A DNA stretch of 46,567 nt from an uncultured Bacilli bacterium (GCA_944332205.1 CALVJN010000010.1:1-46567); one strand, 5' to 3'. Numbered from the stretch's first letter, positions 8,428 through 17,403 are shown. The notes: generated by a model not told the origin, from the sequence alone. Translations and numbers: made by a program.

Positions 8428-9837
8428 CTATCTATTTCTATTTTTAGTCAAAAGTGGATTTCTTTTGTTTTCATCGTTATTAACTTTTATTAAAGAATCT
8501 AAAACATCTGATTTAATAAATGGCACAAAAGGATAAGTATATGGGAAACCAAATGATGTAGTACTGGCAAGATTTATAACTAATATACCAAATCCGATAA
8601 ATAATCCATATATTCCTAGTAACATTCCAAGTATTAATATTAAATAACGATAATACCTTATTAAATTTACTATTGAGTTATATGAAAAAACTAAAGCACT
8701 TATGGAACTTATAGCAACAACAATTATCATAATAGGTGATATAATACCAGCACTAACTGCCGCATCGCCTAATATTAATCCGCCAAGAATAGATACTGAG
8801 CTTCCAACTTTATTAGGTATTCTAATATCACTTTCTCTTAATATTTCAAATGCAATTATCATTATTAAAATCTCAAAAAAGGCAGGAAATGGTACGATTG
8901 TATGTTGTTCTATTAAATTTAAAAGAAGGTTAGTAGGAATAGCGGTTGGATTAAAAGAAGTTACACTTATATAATATCCAGGAAGAAATATAGCAATTAA
9001 AAAAGCTAAAAATCGCAAAATTCTTGTAAATGTAGTGTTAATATTCTTTTGGTAATAATCATCAGGTGTATGGAAAAAATCAATAAAAAAAGTTGGAATA
9101 ATTAATACAGTAGGGGAATTGTCAACTATTATGCAAATTTTTCCCTCTAGTAAAGCAAAAGAAGCTAAATCAGGACGTTCTGTTTGATTTACTTGCGGTA
9201 AAAAAGTAGATTTAGAAAGTTGTTCTGTTATATATCCACCATCAATAATAATATCATTATTTATTTCTATTATTTTATCCATTACTTTTTTTATAAGTGA
9301 TTTTTCTGCAATGCCATTTATGTAACAAATACCAATTTTAGTACGGCTTTCATTTCCTAAAGTAATGGATTTGACAAAAAGATTATTATTCCTTATTCTT
9401 TTTCTGATTAGTCCTAAATTAGTATTGAAGTTTTCAGTAAATGAATCTTTCGGCCCAGTTATAGAAACTTCTATGGAAGATGAGTTTATCCCTCTATCTA
9501 AAGAAGCTTTGGTTTCAATTGATAGTATCTCTTTATCGTTTATTATTATAATAGTATAACCAAGAAAAATACTTTTAATTGCATCATCTATTTTTTTTAA
9601 TTCATTAGTTGATGAACCTGTAAGTGAATTTTTAATTAAATTTGTTATTGATATATTAGAAATCTCTTTATTTTCTATTATTAATTTAGAAATAGGCCTT
9701 AAAACATAATTTGTTATGGAAGAAGAACTAGATAAAGTCTCACTATATATACAATCAATTTTATTATTTTTTAAATTAATTGTTCTTACAATTATATCTG
9801 TACTATTACCACATTTACTTAAAATTTCTTCTTTCAT
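8428..9837 (-). CDS. Spore germination protein, GerA family
   Basis: The A subunit of a GerA-type nutrient receptor, which senses germinants and starts ion release from the spore. At 469 residues it is near full length (about 480). The N-terminal soluble part carries the family block KRIRNNNLFVKSITLG near residue 145 and the conserved QTERPDLASFALLEGKICIIVDNSPTVL stretch around residues 220-245. The C-terminal part has about five membrane helices, including the FLPGYYIS and VPFPAFFEILIM blocks, then a short tail of about 50 residues. The ribosome binding site is GGTGATT. It is first in a gerA-gerC-gerB operon on the minus strand, diverging from rlmD across a 97-bp gap. Confidence 0.95.
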   Translation of the reverse strand: MKEEILSKCGNSTDIIVRTINLKNNKIDCIYSETLSSSSSITNYVLRPISKLIIENKEISNISITNLIKNSLTGSSTNELKKIDDAIKSIFLGYTIIIINDKEILSIETKASLDRGINSSSIEVSITGPKDSFTENFNTNLGLIRKRIRNNNLFVKSITLGNESRTKIGICYINGIAEKSLIKKVMDKIIEINNDIIIDGGYITEQLSKSTFLPQVNQTERPDLASFALLEGKICIIVDNSPTVLIIPTFFIDFFHTPDDYYQKNINTTFTRILRFLAFLIAIFLPGYYISVTSFNPTAIPTNLLLNLIEQHTIVPFPAFFEILIMIIAFEILRESDIRIPNKVGSSVSILGGLILGDAAVSAGIISPIMIIVVAISSISALVFSYNSIVNLIRYYRYLILILGMLLGIYGLFIGFGILVINLASTTSFGFPYTYPFVPFIKSDVLDSLIKVNNDENKRNPLLTKNRNR

Positions 9838-9934
9838 TAGAAATCACCATTATTATTATTAATTTTTTGGAACATAAATATACAATTATATTTAAAAAAA
9901 ATAAAAAATTTGATAAAATTTAATTGGTGATAAT

Positions 9935-11158
9935 ATGAAAGAAATAATAAATGTTTTTAAACTTGATCATTTTGGAAGAGGGATTGGTCACTATAATGGT
10001 AAAGTATTATTTATCGATGATGCTTTAGACAATGAAAGGGTAGAAGCAGAAATAATCGATGACAATAAAAAAATAATTAACGGACAAGCAGTTAAAATAA
10101 TAAAAACTAATCCAGAAAGAAAAACACCAGAATGTCCATTTTATAAAAATTGTGGTGGATGCAATATTATGCATATGAATTATCCTAAACAATTAAATTT
10201 TAAATTAAACAAAGTCGAAGAAATATTAAGTAAATTTGCCAATGTTGACAAGAGTGTTATAAGTAAAATTATACCAACTAATGAATTTAATTATCGAAAT
10301 AAAGTTACTCTTAAAGTTAAGGAAAAAGTCGGTTTTTATAAAAAGAAAACTTATGAGTTAATATATATAGATGAATGTATGTTAGCATTGCCTGAAATAA
10401 ATAAAATAATAGAGAAGCTTAATTCATTAAAATTAGAAGGAATTGAAGAAATAATTATTAGAAGTACATTAAAAAATGAAACAATGATAATAATTAAAGC
10501 AATATCTAATATTGATTATAATTATTATGAAATTAATTTAAAAGAGTTTACTAATAATTTAATTATAATAAAGGATGGTATTTGCAATGTAATATTTGGA
10601 AAAGGTTATATTACTGAAAAAATAGGAGAATATTATTATAAAATAGCACCACTTTCATTTTTCCAAGTTAATACAAATGGTGCTGAAAAACTATATAATA
10701 TAATTAAAGAATATGCACAATTAACTGGTGTAGAAAACATTTTAGATTTATATTGTGGAACTGGTACTATAGGAATTTATTTAAGCAAACAAGCAAAGAA
10801 AGTAACAGGAATAGAAATAAACAATAATGCTGTAAAGTGTGCACTAGATAATGTAAAAGTAAATGGATTAAACAATGTTGATTTTATTTGCAAGGATGTT
10901 AGTAAGAGTATAGATGATTATCAAAACATAGATTTAATAGTAGTTGATCCTCCTAGAGCAGGATTGAAAAGAAAAGCAATTGATAATATTTTGAAAATAA
11001 AACCTAATAAAATTATCTATGTTTCATGTAATCCTTCTACTTTAGCAAGAGATTTGAATACTTTAAAAAATGAATATAGTGTAGAAAGTATAACTTTGAT
11101 AGATATGTTTCCCAATACATATCATGTTGAATGTGTGTGCTTATTAAGTTTTCGTTAA
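9935..11158 (+). CDS. rlmD: 23S rRNA (uracil-5-)-methyltransferase, RumA/RlmCD family
   Basis: An S-adenosylmethionine-dependent enzyme that forms 5-methyluridine in 23S rRNA. An N-terminal TRAM-like RNA-binding domain covers about 1-58. A [4Fe-4S] cysteine set follows: C67, C73 and C76 (CPFYKNCGGC) and a fourth in IDEC near residue 148. The SAM-binding block LDLYCGTGTIGIYLS lies near residue 270. DPPRAG near residue 338 and the catalytic-cysteine block VSCNPSTLARD near residue 365 complete the fold. The length of 407 residues is slightly short. Firmicute members may modify U747, U1939 or both (RlmCD), and the sequence alone does not decide between them. The ribosome binding site GGTGATAAT immediately precedes ATG. 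Confidence 0.93.
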   Translation: MKEIINVFKLDHFGRGIGHYNGKVLFIDDALDNERVEAEIIDDNKKIINGQAVKIIKTNPERKTPECPFYKNCGGCNIMHMNYPKQLNFKLNKVEEILSKFANVDKSVISKIIPTNEFNYRNKVTLKVKEKVGFYKKKTYELIYIDECMLALPEINKIIEKLNSLKLEGIEEIIIRSTLKNETMIIIKAISNIDYNYYEINLKEFTNNLIIIKDGICNVIFGKGYITEKIGEYYYKIAPLSFFQVNTNGAEKLYNIIKEYAQLTGVENILDLYCGTGTIGIYLSKQAKKVTGIEINNNAVKCALDNVKVNGLNNVDFICKDVSKSIDDYQNIDLIVVDPPRAGLKRKAIDNILKIKPNKIIYVSCNPSTLARDLNTLKNEYSVESITLIDMFPNTYHVECVCLLSFR

Positions 11159-11200
11159 ATATTAGTATTATAATATTTTTAATAAATGGGTGATAGTTTA

Positions 11201-12325
11201 ATGAATATATTAGATATTTTTTATAATAATATAGTCAAAGAAGCAACAGAAGGTCGTATCAATTCATTTTTTTACTATAATATAGTATTTAGTACCTTTT
11301 TGTCTGAAGATAACATTAAGTATGATGCTAGTATAGTACAAGATAATTTAATAGTACCAACTTTATATATAAAAGATAAAGAAAAATTTAATGAGTTACT
11401 ATTAAGCTATGTTGACAATTGTATAAAATTTTATGATGATAGCAACTTTCCAGAAGAAATTTTATCTGGAGAAATGTATGATGATGATTTAAGAATATCA
11501 AAAGAAAAAACTATATTAGCTCTTTTATTTTCAAATGCTACTATTGAAGATTTTAATAACCCAATTTCCTTTTTACAACGTCGTCTTTCTTTTTTTAATA
11601 ATACTGAACAACGTGAATATGATTTGGGATATTCTAATTTATTGGAATGTAATTTACAAGTAAAAATTTGTAAGGATAAAATAAATAATGAAACACCATA
11701 TCAGTTTGTTGTAAGTTGCATTTCTGAAAACGGAGAAAAATATGATTTACCGAAATTAAAATTCGGCGTTTGTGATAACAAAGCATACATTTTTGCTATT
11801 CAAAATGATAATAATTCAAAAACAACTTTTTCAAAAAAAGTAAAAAGAAATTTATATAAAGTTGGTGAAGGATTTTCTAATATTTATGATAATTATGATA
11901 CATATCAACAAGGTAATTTAAATGACATAACTCCTAGTTTTTTGGTAGTTGCCAATATTTTTGTTTCATATATGAATAAGTTGGGGATAAATGATTTAGT
12001 TGTTTCGTCTATGTTAATTGAAAGATGGAATGCTAAAGTAATATCGAATGATTTAAAAAGTAAAATTGGAATAAAATCCTATGAAGAATTTTCTGATGAG
12101 CAAATTAGAATTCAATCTAATTTAACAGAGAAATTTCTTCGTACTTTTCTAAGATTAGTTCATCATTGTGATAATTTAAAAATAGTTTCTTATCCAATGG
12201 AGCAGGATTCTAATTTGCATATATTTAATGATGGCAATATTAAAGGAAACAATAGTTTATTGAATAGTACAGCAAGTATGATGCTGAAATCAGAGGAAAT
12301 TATTGATAATAAACATTTTAAATAA
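11201..12325 (+). CDS. Unknown soluble protein
   Basis: A 374-residue protein I do not recognise. No membrane helices, signal peptide or cysteine clusters are seen. It is acidic and rich in Asn, Asp and Ser. It contains a conserved-looking segment, SFLQRRLSFFNN, near residue 120 and a helical C-terminal half with LTEKFLRTFLRLVHHCDNLK near residue 305. The longest frame opens at ATG 11186. ATG 11201 is preferred because GGGTGAT lies directly before it. It follows rlmD by about 40 bp on the same strand. No function can be inferred from the sequence. Confidence 0.7.
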   Translation: MNILDIFYNNIVKEATEGRINSFFYYNIVFSTFLSEDNIKYDASIVQDNLIVPTLYIKDKEKFNELLLSYVDNCIKFYDDSNFPEEILSGEMYDDDLRISKEKTILALLFSNATIEDFNNPISFLQRRLSFFNNTEQREYDLGYSNLLECNLQVKICKDKINNETPYQFVVSCISENGEKYDLPKLKFGVCDNKAYIFAIQNDNNSKTTFSKKVKRNLYKVGEGFSNIYDNYDTYQQGNLNDITPSFLVVANIFVSYMNKLGINDLVVSSMLIERWNAKVISNDLKSKIGIKSYEEFSDEQIRIQSNLTEKFLRTFLRLVHHCDNLKIVSYPMEQDSNLHIFNDGNIKGNNSLLNSTASMMLKSEEIIDNKHFK

Positions 12326-12444
12326 AAAATAATTCCTTCAAATTAATGAACTATAGTTTTAATAGTGTAATTTAATAATATATTGATAAGATAAATTATA
12401 AAAAAATGATAAATTAAATGTAAAATCAAAGTGGTGATAATATT

Positions 12445-12936
12445 GTGATAGAATTTAAAAAAATAAGTGAATTTCCCAAAGGAACATTATATAATCAATT
12501 GATAGATGCTTATTCTTTTAATAGTAATTGTAAAAAATGTTGGGATAGTATGTGGAAAGAATATGATGAATTTTTTTATTCAAACTTAGCTTCTATCGCC
12601 GATTTATATGGTTTTGTCACAGTAGTAGATGGTGTCCCTGTAGGTCATATATCTTGGGATCCAAGAAATAGACCAGAATATGTATCAATAGGACATAATT
12701 GTATTTTAACAAGATATAAGGGAAATGGATATGGAAAAGTTCAATTGCAAGAAGCAATTAATAGGATAAAAAAATATGATATAAAAAAAATATTTGTAAC
12801 AACAAATGAGATGTTATTACCGGCACAAAAAAATTACGAGAGTGTAGGGTTTGTAAGAGTAAGAAATAGAGCAAACCATGAAACACCATTTTCTGGTGAT
12901 TATATTGATTATGAAATTATATTGAAAGAAGATTAA
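12445..12936 (+). CDS. GNAT-family N-acetyltransferase
   Basis: A 163-residue protein with the GNAT fold. A substrate strand, DGVPVGHISWDPR, lies near residue 67. The acetyl-CoA-binding motif A appears as RYKGNGYGKVQLQEA near residue 91 (R/Q-x-x-G-x-G/A pattern). Motif B follows with AQKNYESVGFVRV near residue 130. The substrate is unknown. The start codon is GTG with GGTGATAA before it. It precedes the HD hydrolase gene by 21 bp, so they are probably co-transcribed. Confidence 0.88.
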   Translation: MIEFKKISEFPKGTLYNQLIDAYSFNSNCKKCWDSMWKEYDEFFYSNLASIADLYGFVTVVDGVPVGHISWDPRNRPEYVSIGHNCILTRYKGNGYGKVQLQEAINRIKKYDIKKIFVTTNEMLLPAQKNYESVGFVRVRNRANHETPFSGDYIDYEIILKED

Positions 12937-12957
12937 TTTTATTAGGAGAGATAAACT

Positions 12958-13986
12958 ATGCATTATATGAATAAAATTGATAAAAAGATTAAGGATTATT
13001 TTAAAATATTAGAACCAAATTTTCCCAAATGGTTAAACAAATATATAAATACAAAAGAAATGTTACATCAAAAATATATTAGTATGACTTGTGGTACTAT
13101 ATATTCAAAATTATTTGAAAGTACATTCTTCTATTCAACATTAGACCATTCTGTGGCAGTAGCATTGATAGTTTGGCATTTCACTCATGATAAAAAGCAA
13201 ACTTTAGCTGGACTATTTCATGATATAGCTACGCCTACCTTCAAACACTGTATTGACTTTTTAAATGGTGACTATCAAAATCAAGAATCAACAGAAGATT
13301 TAACAACATCAATAATAGAAAATTCTAATGAAATAATGAATTTATTAGAAAAAGACAATATTAAAATAGAAGAAATAAGTAATTATCATCTTTATCCTAT
13401 TGCAGATAATGATACTCCAAAATTATCTGCTGATAGATTAGAATATTCTTTATCTAATGCTTTATTTACTTATGAATTAGTAAATATAGAAAAAATAAAA
13501 GAAATATATGATGATATTGAAATACAAACAAATGAAGAAAATGAAATAGAACTAGGGTTTAAAACAAAAAAAATAACAAGAGACTTTGTAAGAATTACAA
13601 GCAAATTATCAATTATATATCGCGAAGATAGAACAAGGTATTCTATGCAATTACTTGCTGATATTATAAAACATTTGATAGAAGAAAACATAATTCAAGT
13701 TAAACAATTATATATGTTAAAAGAACGTGATATAATAAACATTATACAAAATTCTAAGTATAACGAAATATTTAACATTTGGAAAAATGCTAAAAAAGTA
13801 AAAGTATCTAACATAAAACCAAAAAATGTTTATTCTGTAAAAATAAATACGAAAGTAAGGTTTATTAATCCATTATATAAAGGTAATAGAATATATAATT
13901 GTTGTAATATTGCAAAAAGGATGATTGACAAAAATCTTTCATATAAAATGGATAATTACATATATTTAGATTTTAAGTTTGACTAA
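12958..13986 (+). CDS. HD-domain phosphohydrolase
   Basis: A 342-residue protein with an HD metal-dependent phosphohydrolase domain in its N-terminal half. The first metal histidine is in STLDHSVAVALIV near residue 61. The central HD pair is in LAGLFHDIATPTFKH near residue 85. A downstream Asp in LSADRLEYSLS near residue 158 completes the H...HD...D set. It resembles the COG1078-type (dNTPase-like) HD proteins in how the HD and ADRLEY blocks are arranged. The C-terminal 180 residues are helical and unassigned. The likely substrate is a nucleotide or phosphate ester. AGGAGAG precedes ATG. The next gene has its own leader. Confidence 0.85.
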   Translation: MHYMNKIDKKIKDYFKILEPNFPKWLNKYINTKEMLHQKYISMTCGTIYSKLFESTFFYSTLDHSVAVALIVWHFTHDKKQTLAGLFHDIATPTFKHCIDFLNGDYQNQESTEDLTTSIIENSNEIMNLLEKDNIKIEEISNYHLYPIADNDTPKLSADRLEYSLSNALFTYELVNIEKIKEIYDDIEIQTNEENEIELGFKTKKITRDFVRITSKLSIIYREDRTRYSMQLLADIIKHLIEENIIQVKQLYMLKERDIINIIQNSKYNEIFNIWKNAKKVKVSNIKPKNVYSVKINTKVRFINPLYKGNRIYNCCNIAKRMIDKNLSYKMDNYIYLDFKFD

Positions 13987-13990
13987 GAAT

Positions 13991-14093
13991 AAAAGATTAA
14001 GATTCAAACAATGTGATTCTATTTATTAGAAAAATGAAAATTAGATTCACATATAAGGCAAAATTAGTCTTTTTACTTTATATTTAATCTTTT
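13991..14093. repeat. Nested inverted repeats in the gap after the HD gene
   Basis: An outer perfect 10-bp inverted repeat, AAAAGATTAA (13991-14000) and TTAATCTTTT (14084-14093), encloses an inner 11-bp repeat with one mismatch, ATGTGATTCTA (14011-14021) and TAGATTCACAT (14042-14052). The right arm runs into a T-rich stretch, so the whole could act as a large terminator for the HD gene. It could also be a structured RNA or a small mobile-element relic. No target-site duplication was recognised. Confidence 0.4.
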
Positions 14094-14124
14094 TCTTTAT
14101 TAAGCTTTTATTATAGCTATATTT

Positions 14125-14151
14125 TCCCTTTTTTCATAACATAAAAAGGGA
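14125..14151 (+). promoter_or_regulatory. Hairpin masking the ribosome binding site of the glycosyltransferase fusion
   Basis: TCCCTTTTT (14125-14133) pairs perfectly with AAAAAGGGA (14143-14151) across a 9-nt loop. The right arm is the AAAGGGAGTG Shine-Dalgarno of the gene that starts at 14162. In RNA the hairpin would hide the ribosome binding site, so translation may be conditional. There is no T tract after it, so it is not a terminator in this direction. Confidence 0.5.
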
Positions 14152-14161
14152 GTGAAAATTT

Positions 14162-16147
14162 ATGAAAAAATTATTATTTATTACATGGAGTATGTCACAT
14201 GGTTATGGTACTGAAAAATCATTAGCAGATATTTTAAATAGAATGGATTCTACAAAATATAAAATAGATGTTTTACCTTTATTTAAGGATGCTAATAGCA
14301 ATATATTAAATTCTAATATAAAGGTTTTAAATTCTTTGATTGATTATACGATAGATGGTTTTGATGAGAAAAAAGCACTAGATGATTATTATTCAATATT
14401 AGCTAATCCACTTAAATTTAATAAATTAATAAAAAATAAATATGATTGTGTAATAGCTTGTAATCATAATGCACCATCTTATTTTGCCTCTTATATGAAT
14501 AATACTCCAAAAGTTGTATGGATTAGAGGAGACATGAGTGAATTAAATTATAATAAATTTAATTCAACAACTGTTGAATATTCTGGTACAAAACAAGAAT
14601 TTAACATGCAGAAGAACGTTTTAAATACTTTTGATAATATTGTTGTTATTTCTGATATTGTAAAAAAATCTTTAAAAGAACAATTTGACATAACAGAAAA
14701 TGTTTATGAAATACCAAATTCTGTTGACATAGAAAAAATTAATTCATTAAGTAAAGAAAAAGTAGAATTACCTCCAAAAGCATTATTTACTACTCTTGGA
14801 AGATTAGATAATAATAAAAATCAAATACTGTTATTAAAAGCAGCAAAAATATTGAAACAGATACGTAATGATTTTGAAATATATTTATTAGGAGATGGTG
14901 ATAATAGAAAAAAATTAGAGACATATATTAATGAAAATGAATTAACTAATAATGTAAAAATATTAGGATTTAAAGATAATCCGTATCCTTATATAAAAAA
15001 TAGTTTAGCAACTGTTTTAACGTCATTAAGTGAGGGGTTTAGTCTAGTATTAGCGGAAAGTGCATTGTTAAACACTCCTATTATTTCTACAAAGGTTGGA
15101 ATTGCTGAAGAGTTAGTAAAAAGATATAATTGTGGTACATTAATAGATTATGATGAACAAAAATTAGCAGATGTTTTATTGGAGTATATGAAAAAATATG
15201 ATTATTGTAAAGATAAACCACATTTTCAAATAGGAGATGAATTTAGTTTAGAAACTGAACTAAAGAAAACTATTAAAGTAATCGAAGATGCAATAGAAAA
15301 ATCAGAAGAAAAATGTAAGATAAAAAAATTGCCTTATCCAGTAGAAAAAATTGATTACTATGAGTTAGAAAATTATATAATAAGAGAGAATTTATTATAT
15401 GTATTAGAAGTTAAAAAAGATAATGTCAAATATGAATACTTAATAAATAGAAAAATTGGAACTGACAAATTAATAGTATTTAATAATGGAGCAATAGCAG
15501 GTGGAAATGTCAAAGTACCAGTATTTCAAAGGCATAGTTGGGCAAATGATTTAAAAACCTCATCTATTTTTTGTATGGATCCAACTTTATATATTAATGA
15601 TCTGTCAGTTGGCTGGGGAATAGGAAAAAATGAAAATTATTATTTAGAAAATAGTAGTTTAATTTTGAAAGAAATTATAAAAAAAATGAATATTCAATTA
15701 AATAATACAGTTATATATGGAACTTCAGCTGGCGGTTTCCTATCTATAATAATGGGAATTTACTTAAAGGGAGCTAAAGTTGTTGCAGATAATACACAGT
15801 TAGATGTTTCTAATTGGGCTTTTATAAGTGCTGTTGATTGCGTTATAAATTATTGTTTTGATAATATAGGCACAGCGTTAAAATATTCTGAAAGATTTAG
15901 TGTTGTAGAAGCTTTTATTAAAAATAATTATGTCCCTAAAATTTATTTACACATAAACTTATGTTCAGAAATCGATAATTCTATGCAATTAGTACCATTT
16001 TTAAAGAAAATAGAAAAAATGAAAAATATTACTAACTATAATGATATTGAAATAACTTTGCATTATGATGAAAATAAGGGGCATGATGGATTAGATCAAA
16101 ATAATGCCTTAAAAGTAATTTATGAAATATTAGGAATAGAAAATTAG
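14162..16147 (+). CDS. Glycosyltransferase family 4 fused to an alpha/beta-hydrolase-like domain
   Basis: A 661-residue two-domain protein. Residues about 1-385 form a GT4 glycosyltransferase (GT-B fold). It opens with LLFITWSMSHGYGTEKSLADIL, contains TTLGRLDNNKNQ near residue 211, and has the nucleotide-sugar block LTSLSEGFSLVLAESALLNTPII near residue 290. Residues about 400-661 look like an alpha/beta hydrolase: the strand DPTLYINDLSVGWGIG near residue 477, a nucleophile elbow YGTSAGG with S522, and a candidate histidine H641 in KGHDG. Similar hydrolase-like domains occur beside or within capsule and cell-wall polymer glycosyltransferases. The job may be to glycosylate and then acylate or deacylate a surface polymer, which is inference. 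It has its own leader, with a hairpin over its Shine-Dalgarno sequence. Confidence 0.85.
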   Translation: MKKLLFITWSMSHGYGTEKSLADILNRMDSTKYKIDVLPLFKDANSNILNSNIKVLNSLIDYTIDGFDEKKALDDYYSILANPLKFNKLIKNKYDCVIACNHNAPSYFASYMNNTPKVVWIRGDMSELNYNKFNSTTVEYSGTKQEFNMQKNVLNTFDNIVVISDIVKKSLKEQFDITENVYEIPNSVDIEKINSLSKEKVELPPKALFTTLGRLDNNKNQILLLKAAKILKQIRNDFEIYLLGDGDNRKKLETYINENELTNNVKILGFKDNPYPYIKNSLATVLTSLSEGFSLVLAESALLNTPIISTKVGIAEELVKRYNCGTLIDYDEQKLADVLLEYMKKYDYCKDKPHFQIGDEFSLETELKKTIKVIEDAIEKSEEKCKIKKLPYPVEKIDYYELENYIIRENLLYVLEVKKDNVKYEYLINRKIGTDKLIVFNNGAIAGGNVKVPVFQRHSWANDLKTSSIFCMDPTLYINDLSVGWGIGKNENYYLENSSLILKEIIKKMNIQLNNTVIYGTSAGGFLSIIMGIYLKGAKVVADNTQLDVSNWAFISAVDCVINYCFDNIGTALKYSERFSVVEAFIKNNYVPKIYLHINLCSEIDNSMQLVPFLKKIEKMKNITNYNDIEITLHYDENKGHDGLDQNNALKVIYEILGIEN

Positions 16148-16211
16148 ATTGTACAAATTATTAAAAAATATTATAATTTAATATATAATTTTGAAATGAA
16201 AGAAGGATAAT

Positions 16212-16647
16212 ATGAAAATTGCTATCGTGTATAAAAGCATAACAGGAAATACTGAGAAAATTGCTATAGCAATAATGGACAAATAAAGGTGATTGTGATG
16301 TATCAATAGCTAATTTTTTAAAAAAATTAAATAATAAAAAAATTATATATTTTGCAACAGCAGGTTATGGTGGATCTTTAGAATATTATGATAGGTTATT
16401 TGAAAGAGTTAGAACAAAAATTGCAGATAGTAATATAATATTAGGACATTTTTTCTGTCAAGGAAAAATGCCAATAGCTGTAAAAAATAGATATATTGAT
16501 ATGATAAAAGCAAATCCTAATGATAAAAATTTACAAGTTAGTATTGAAAATTTTAATAACGCATTAGCTCATCCTGATAGCAAAGATTTAAATAGTGCAA
16601 AAGAATGGATAAAAGAATTATTTAGTAAAAAAAATGTTAACAAATAA
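16212..16647 (+). pseudogene. Decayed flavodoxin-family gene (internal deletion and frameshift)
   Basis: ATG 16212 with an AAGGATAAT ribosome binding site begins a typical flavodoxin N terminus, MKIAIVYKSITGNTEKIA, with the FMN phosphate-binding SxTGNT-type loop. After 24 codons it meets TAA at 16284. A second frame (codons in register with 16276) continues with WTNKGDCDVSIANFL, then YFATAGYGGS, then FCQGKMP, and ends at TAA 16645. These blocks match the middle and end of Flavodoxin_3-type proteins. In that family about 25-30 residues normally separate the N-terminal loop and the WTxKG block, and they are missing here. The simplest reading is a deletion of roughly 80-90 bp, not a multiple of three, at about 16270-16276. 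The product is not functional unless this is an assembly error. Confidence 0.8.
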
Positions 16648-16675
16648 TTCTTTTTTTTATTAAAAATGTTAAAAT

Positions 16676-16708
16676 GTAACTTAGTAGTAACTTTATATAT
16701 CATATAAT
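16676..16708 (+). promoter_or_regulatory. Promoter and direct-repeat candidate operator of the ABC transporter operon
   Basis: GTAACTT occurs at 16676-16682 and again at 16687-16693, an 11-bp period. A -10 TATAAT follows at 16703-16708, so the repeats cover the -35 region. OmpR-family response regulators bind direct repeats spaced about one helical turn at exactly this position. The response regulator encoded at 20081 is the natural candidate. The repeat is visible; the regulator assignment is inference. Confidence 0.45.
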
Positions 16709-16731
16709 ATTTTTAGAAAAGGAGAATTTTT

Positions 16732-17403
16732 ATGGAAATATTAAAAGTAGAGGGCCTAACAAAAATTTATGGAAAAAATACTACTAAAGTTATAGCTTTA
16801 GATAATGTATCTTTTTCTGTAGAAAAAGGAGAATTTGTTGCTATTGTAGGAGCATCGGGAAGCGGAAAGTCAACTTTATTACATTTAATTGGAGGAGTTG
16901 ATAGACCAACATCAGGAAAAGTATATATTGAAGGAAAAGATATTTTTAATTTTGATGATGATAAATTAGCGATATTTAGAAGAAGACAAGTCGGTCTAAT
17001 ATATCAGTTTTATAATTTGATTCCGATACTGAATGTTGAGGAAAATATTACTTTGCCTTTAGCATTAGATAATCGAAAAATAGATGAAGAAACTTTAAAT
17101 GAAACTTTAAAACTTTTGAATTTACAAAATAGAAGAAATCATCTACCTAATGAACTATCTGGAGGTCAACAACAAAGAACTAGTATTGGACGTGCATTAA
17201 TAACTAATCCAGCAATAATTTTGGCAGATGAACCAACTGGTAATTTAGATTCAAAATCAAGTGATGAAATAGTAGCATTGTTAAAGAAATCTAATAAGGA
17301 TTTAAAACAAACAATTATAATGATAACTCATAATATGGAAATTGCTAAAGTAGCTGATAGGATAATAAAAATTGAAGATGGAAAAATTGTTGAGGAGATA
17401 TAA
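16732..17403 (+). CDS. ABC transporter ATP-binding protein (MacB/peptide-export type)
   Basis: A 223-residue ATPase subunit. Walker A is GASGSGKST (40-48). The Q-loop lies in QVGLIYQFYNL near residue 88. The signature LSGGQQQR is near residue 141, and Walker B ILADEPTGNLDS, typical of MacB/LolD-type exporters, is near residue 162. The H-loop is ITHN near residue 202. It lies 2 bp upstream of an FtsX-type permease and together with it forms an exporter or sensor-transporter of the antimicrobial-peptide class. Its promoter carries a direct-repeat candidate operator. GAAAAGGAG is the ribosome binding site. Confidence 0.95.
   Translation: MEILKVEGLTKIYGKNTTKVIALDNVSFSVEKGEFVAIVGASGSGKSTLLHLIGGVDRPTSGKVYIEGKDIFNFDDDKLAIFRRRQVGLIYQFYNLIPILNVEENITLPLALDNRKIDEETLNETLKLLNLQNRRNHLPNELSGGQQQRTSIGRALITNPAIILADEPTGNLDSKSSDEIVALLKKSNKDLKQTIIMITHNMEIAKVADRIIKIEDGKIVEEI

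Noticed and set aside
16212-16286. A short 24-residue protein gene
   Set aside because: The ORF is the N-terminal fragment of a flavodoxin whose continuation is seen in another frame, so it was called a pseudogene.
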